28,127 nt of DNA from a virus: positions 1-28,127 of IMG/VR virus record IMGVR_UViG_3300035430_000018. The stretch is one strand, 5' to 3'. Positions 28,122 through 28,127 of this stretch are shown here, piece after piece. Every line of letters begins with the position of its first letter. Within the stretch, counting starts at the first letter, position 1. The translations under genes were made by a program, and so were the position numbers. The notes beneath the pieces are model-generated. The model was not told the DNA's origin. It did not search any database and worked only from the letters and a program-made list of their open reading frames with translations.

Positions 28122-28127
28122 ACCAAG

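Noticed and set aside
1-28127. CRISPR array, insertion sequence, integrase or attachment site
   Set aside because: No regularly spaced repeats, transposase-like frames or terminal inverted repeats were seen; nothing points to integration within this window.

Overview
The window looks like the structural half of a tailed-phage genome of the podovirus (short-tailed, T7-like) type. From 27.2 kb down to 2.4 kb almost every base is coding on the minus strand, with 1-nt, 4-nt (ATGA/GTGA) and slightly longer stop/start overlaps. The order is that of a T7-like morphogenesis module: small terminase candidate, large terminase, portal, scaffold, major capsid protein, tail adaptor (gp11-like), tail nozzle (gp12-like), three internal virion (ejection) proteins and a very long tail fibre/spike. 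No integrase, RNA polymerase, DNA polymerase, tRNA or CRISPR array was seen. The host cannot be named; several small proteins resemble ones I associate with marine podoviruses, and base composition is moderate by eye.

Region by region, reading in the direction of transcription (right to left): 27.6-28.1 kb holds one divergent plus-strand gene, an SprT-like zinc protease with a good promoter and a hairpin at its stop codon. 27.39-27.6 kb is a divergent control region with two promoters and an imperfect inverted repeat. 27.4-26.3 kb holds five small genes ending in the probable small terminase. 26.4-24.9 kb is TerL, followed by two small genes (one possibly a permuted papain-like enzyme). 24.3-21.4 kb holds portal, a Bbp19-like protein, an unknown and the scaffold. 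A 347-bp non-coding gap with hairpins and promoter-like sequences precedes the capsid gene, and a UUCG hairpin follows it. 20.1-4.5 kb holds tail, ejection and fibre genes. 4.5-2.36 kb holds four small genes (one transglutaminase-like) and a lysis cassette of XhlA-like protein, 3-TM holin and M15 peptidase.

A second minus-strand operon (2277 to 169) starts at its own sigma70-like promoter. It carries two unknown acidic genes, a Rad52-like annealing protein, a small SSB-like protein ending in DDIPF, two small helix-turn-helix proteins and a small secreted protein. It looks like early or regulatory/recombination functions. A plus-strand intrinsic terminator at 144-170 closes the left end, probably facing a convergent plus-strand unit outside the window.

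The most notable points are: (1) the promoter and leader of the early operon at 2.3 kb are related in sequence to those of the divergent SprT-like gene at 27.5 kb, suggesting one co-regulated early class; (2) the tail fibre carries about seven diverged copies of a beta-rich module, most of them inserted within the spike region; (3) two cysteine-hydrolase-like small proteins sit in the structural operon; (4) an SSB/annealing pair with an SSB-type tail; (5) a compact regulatory island isolates the capsid gene; (6) two well-supported genes of 51 and 55 codons.
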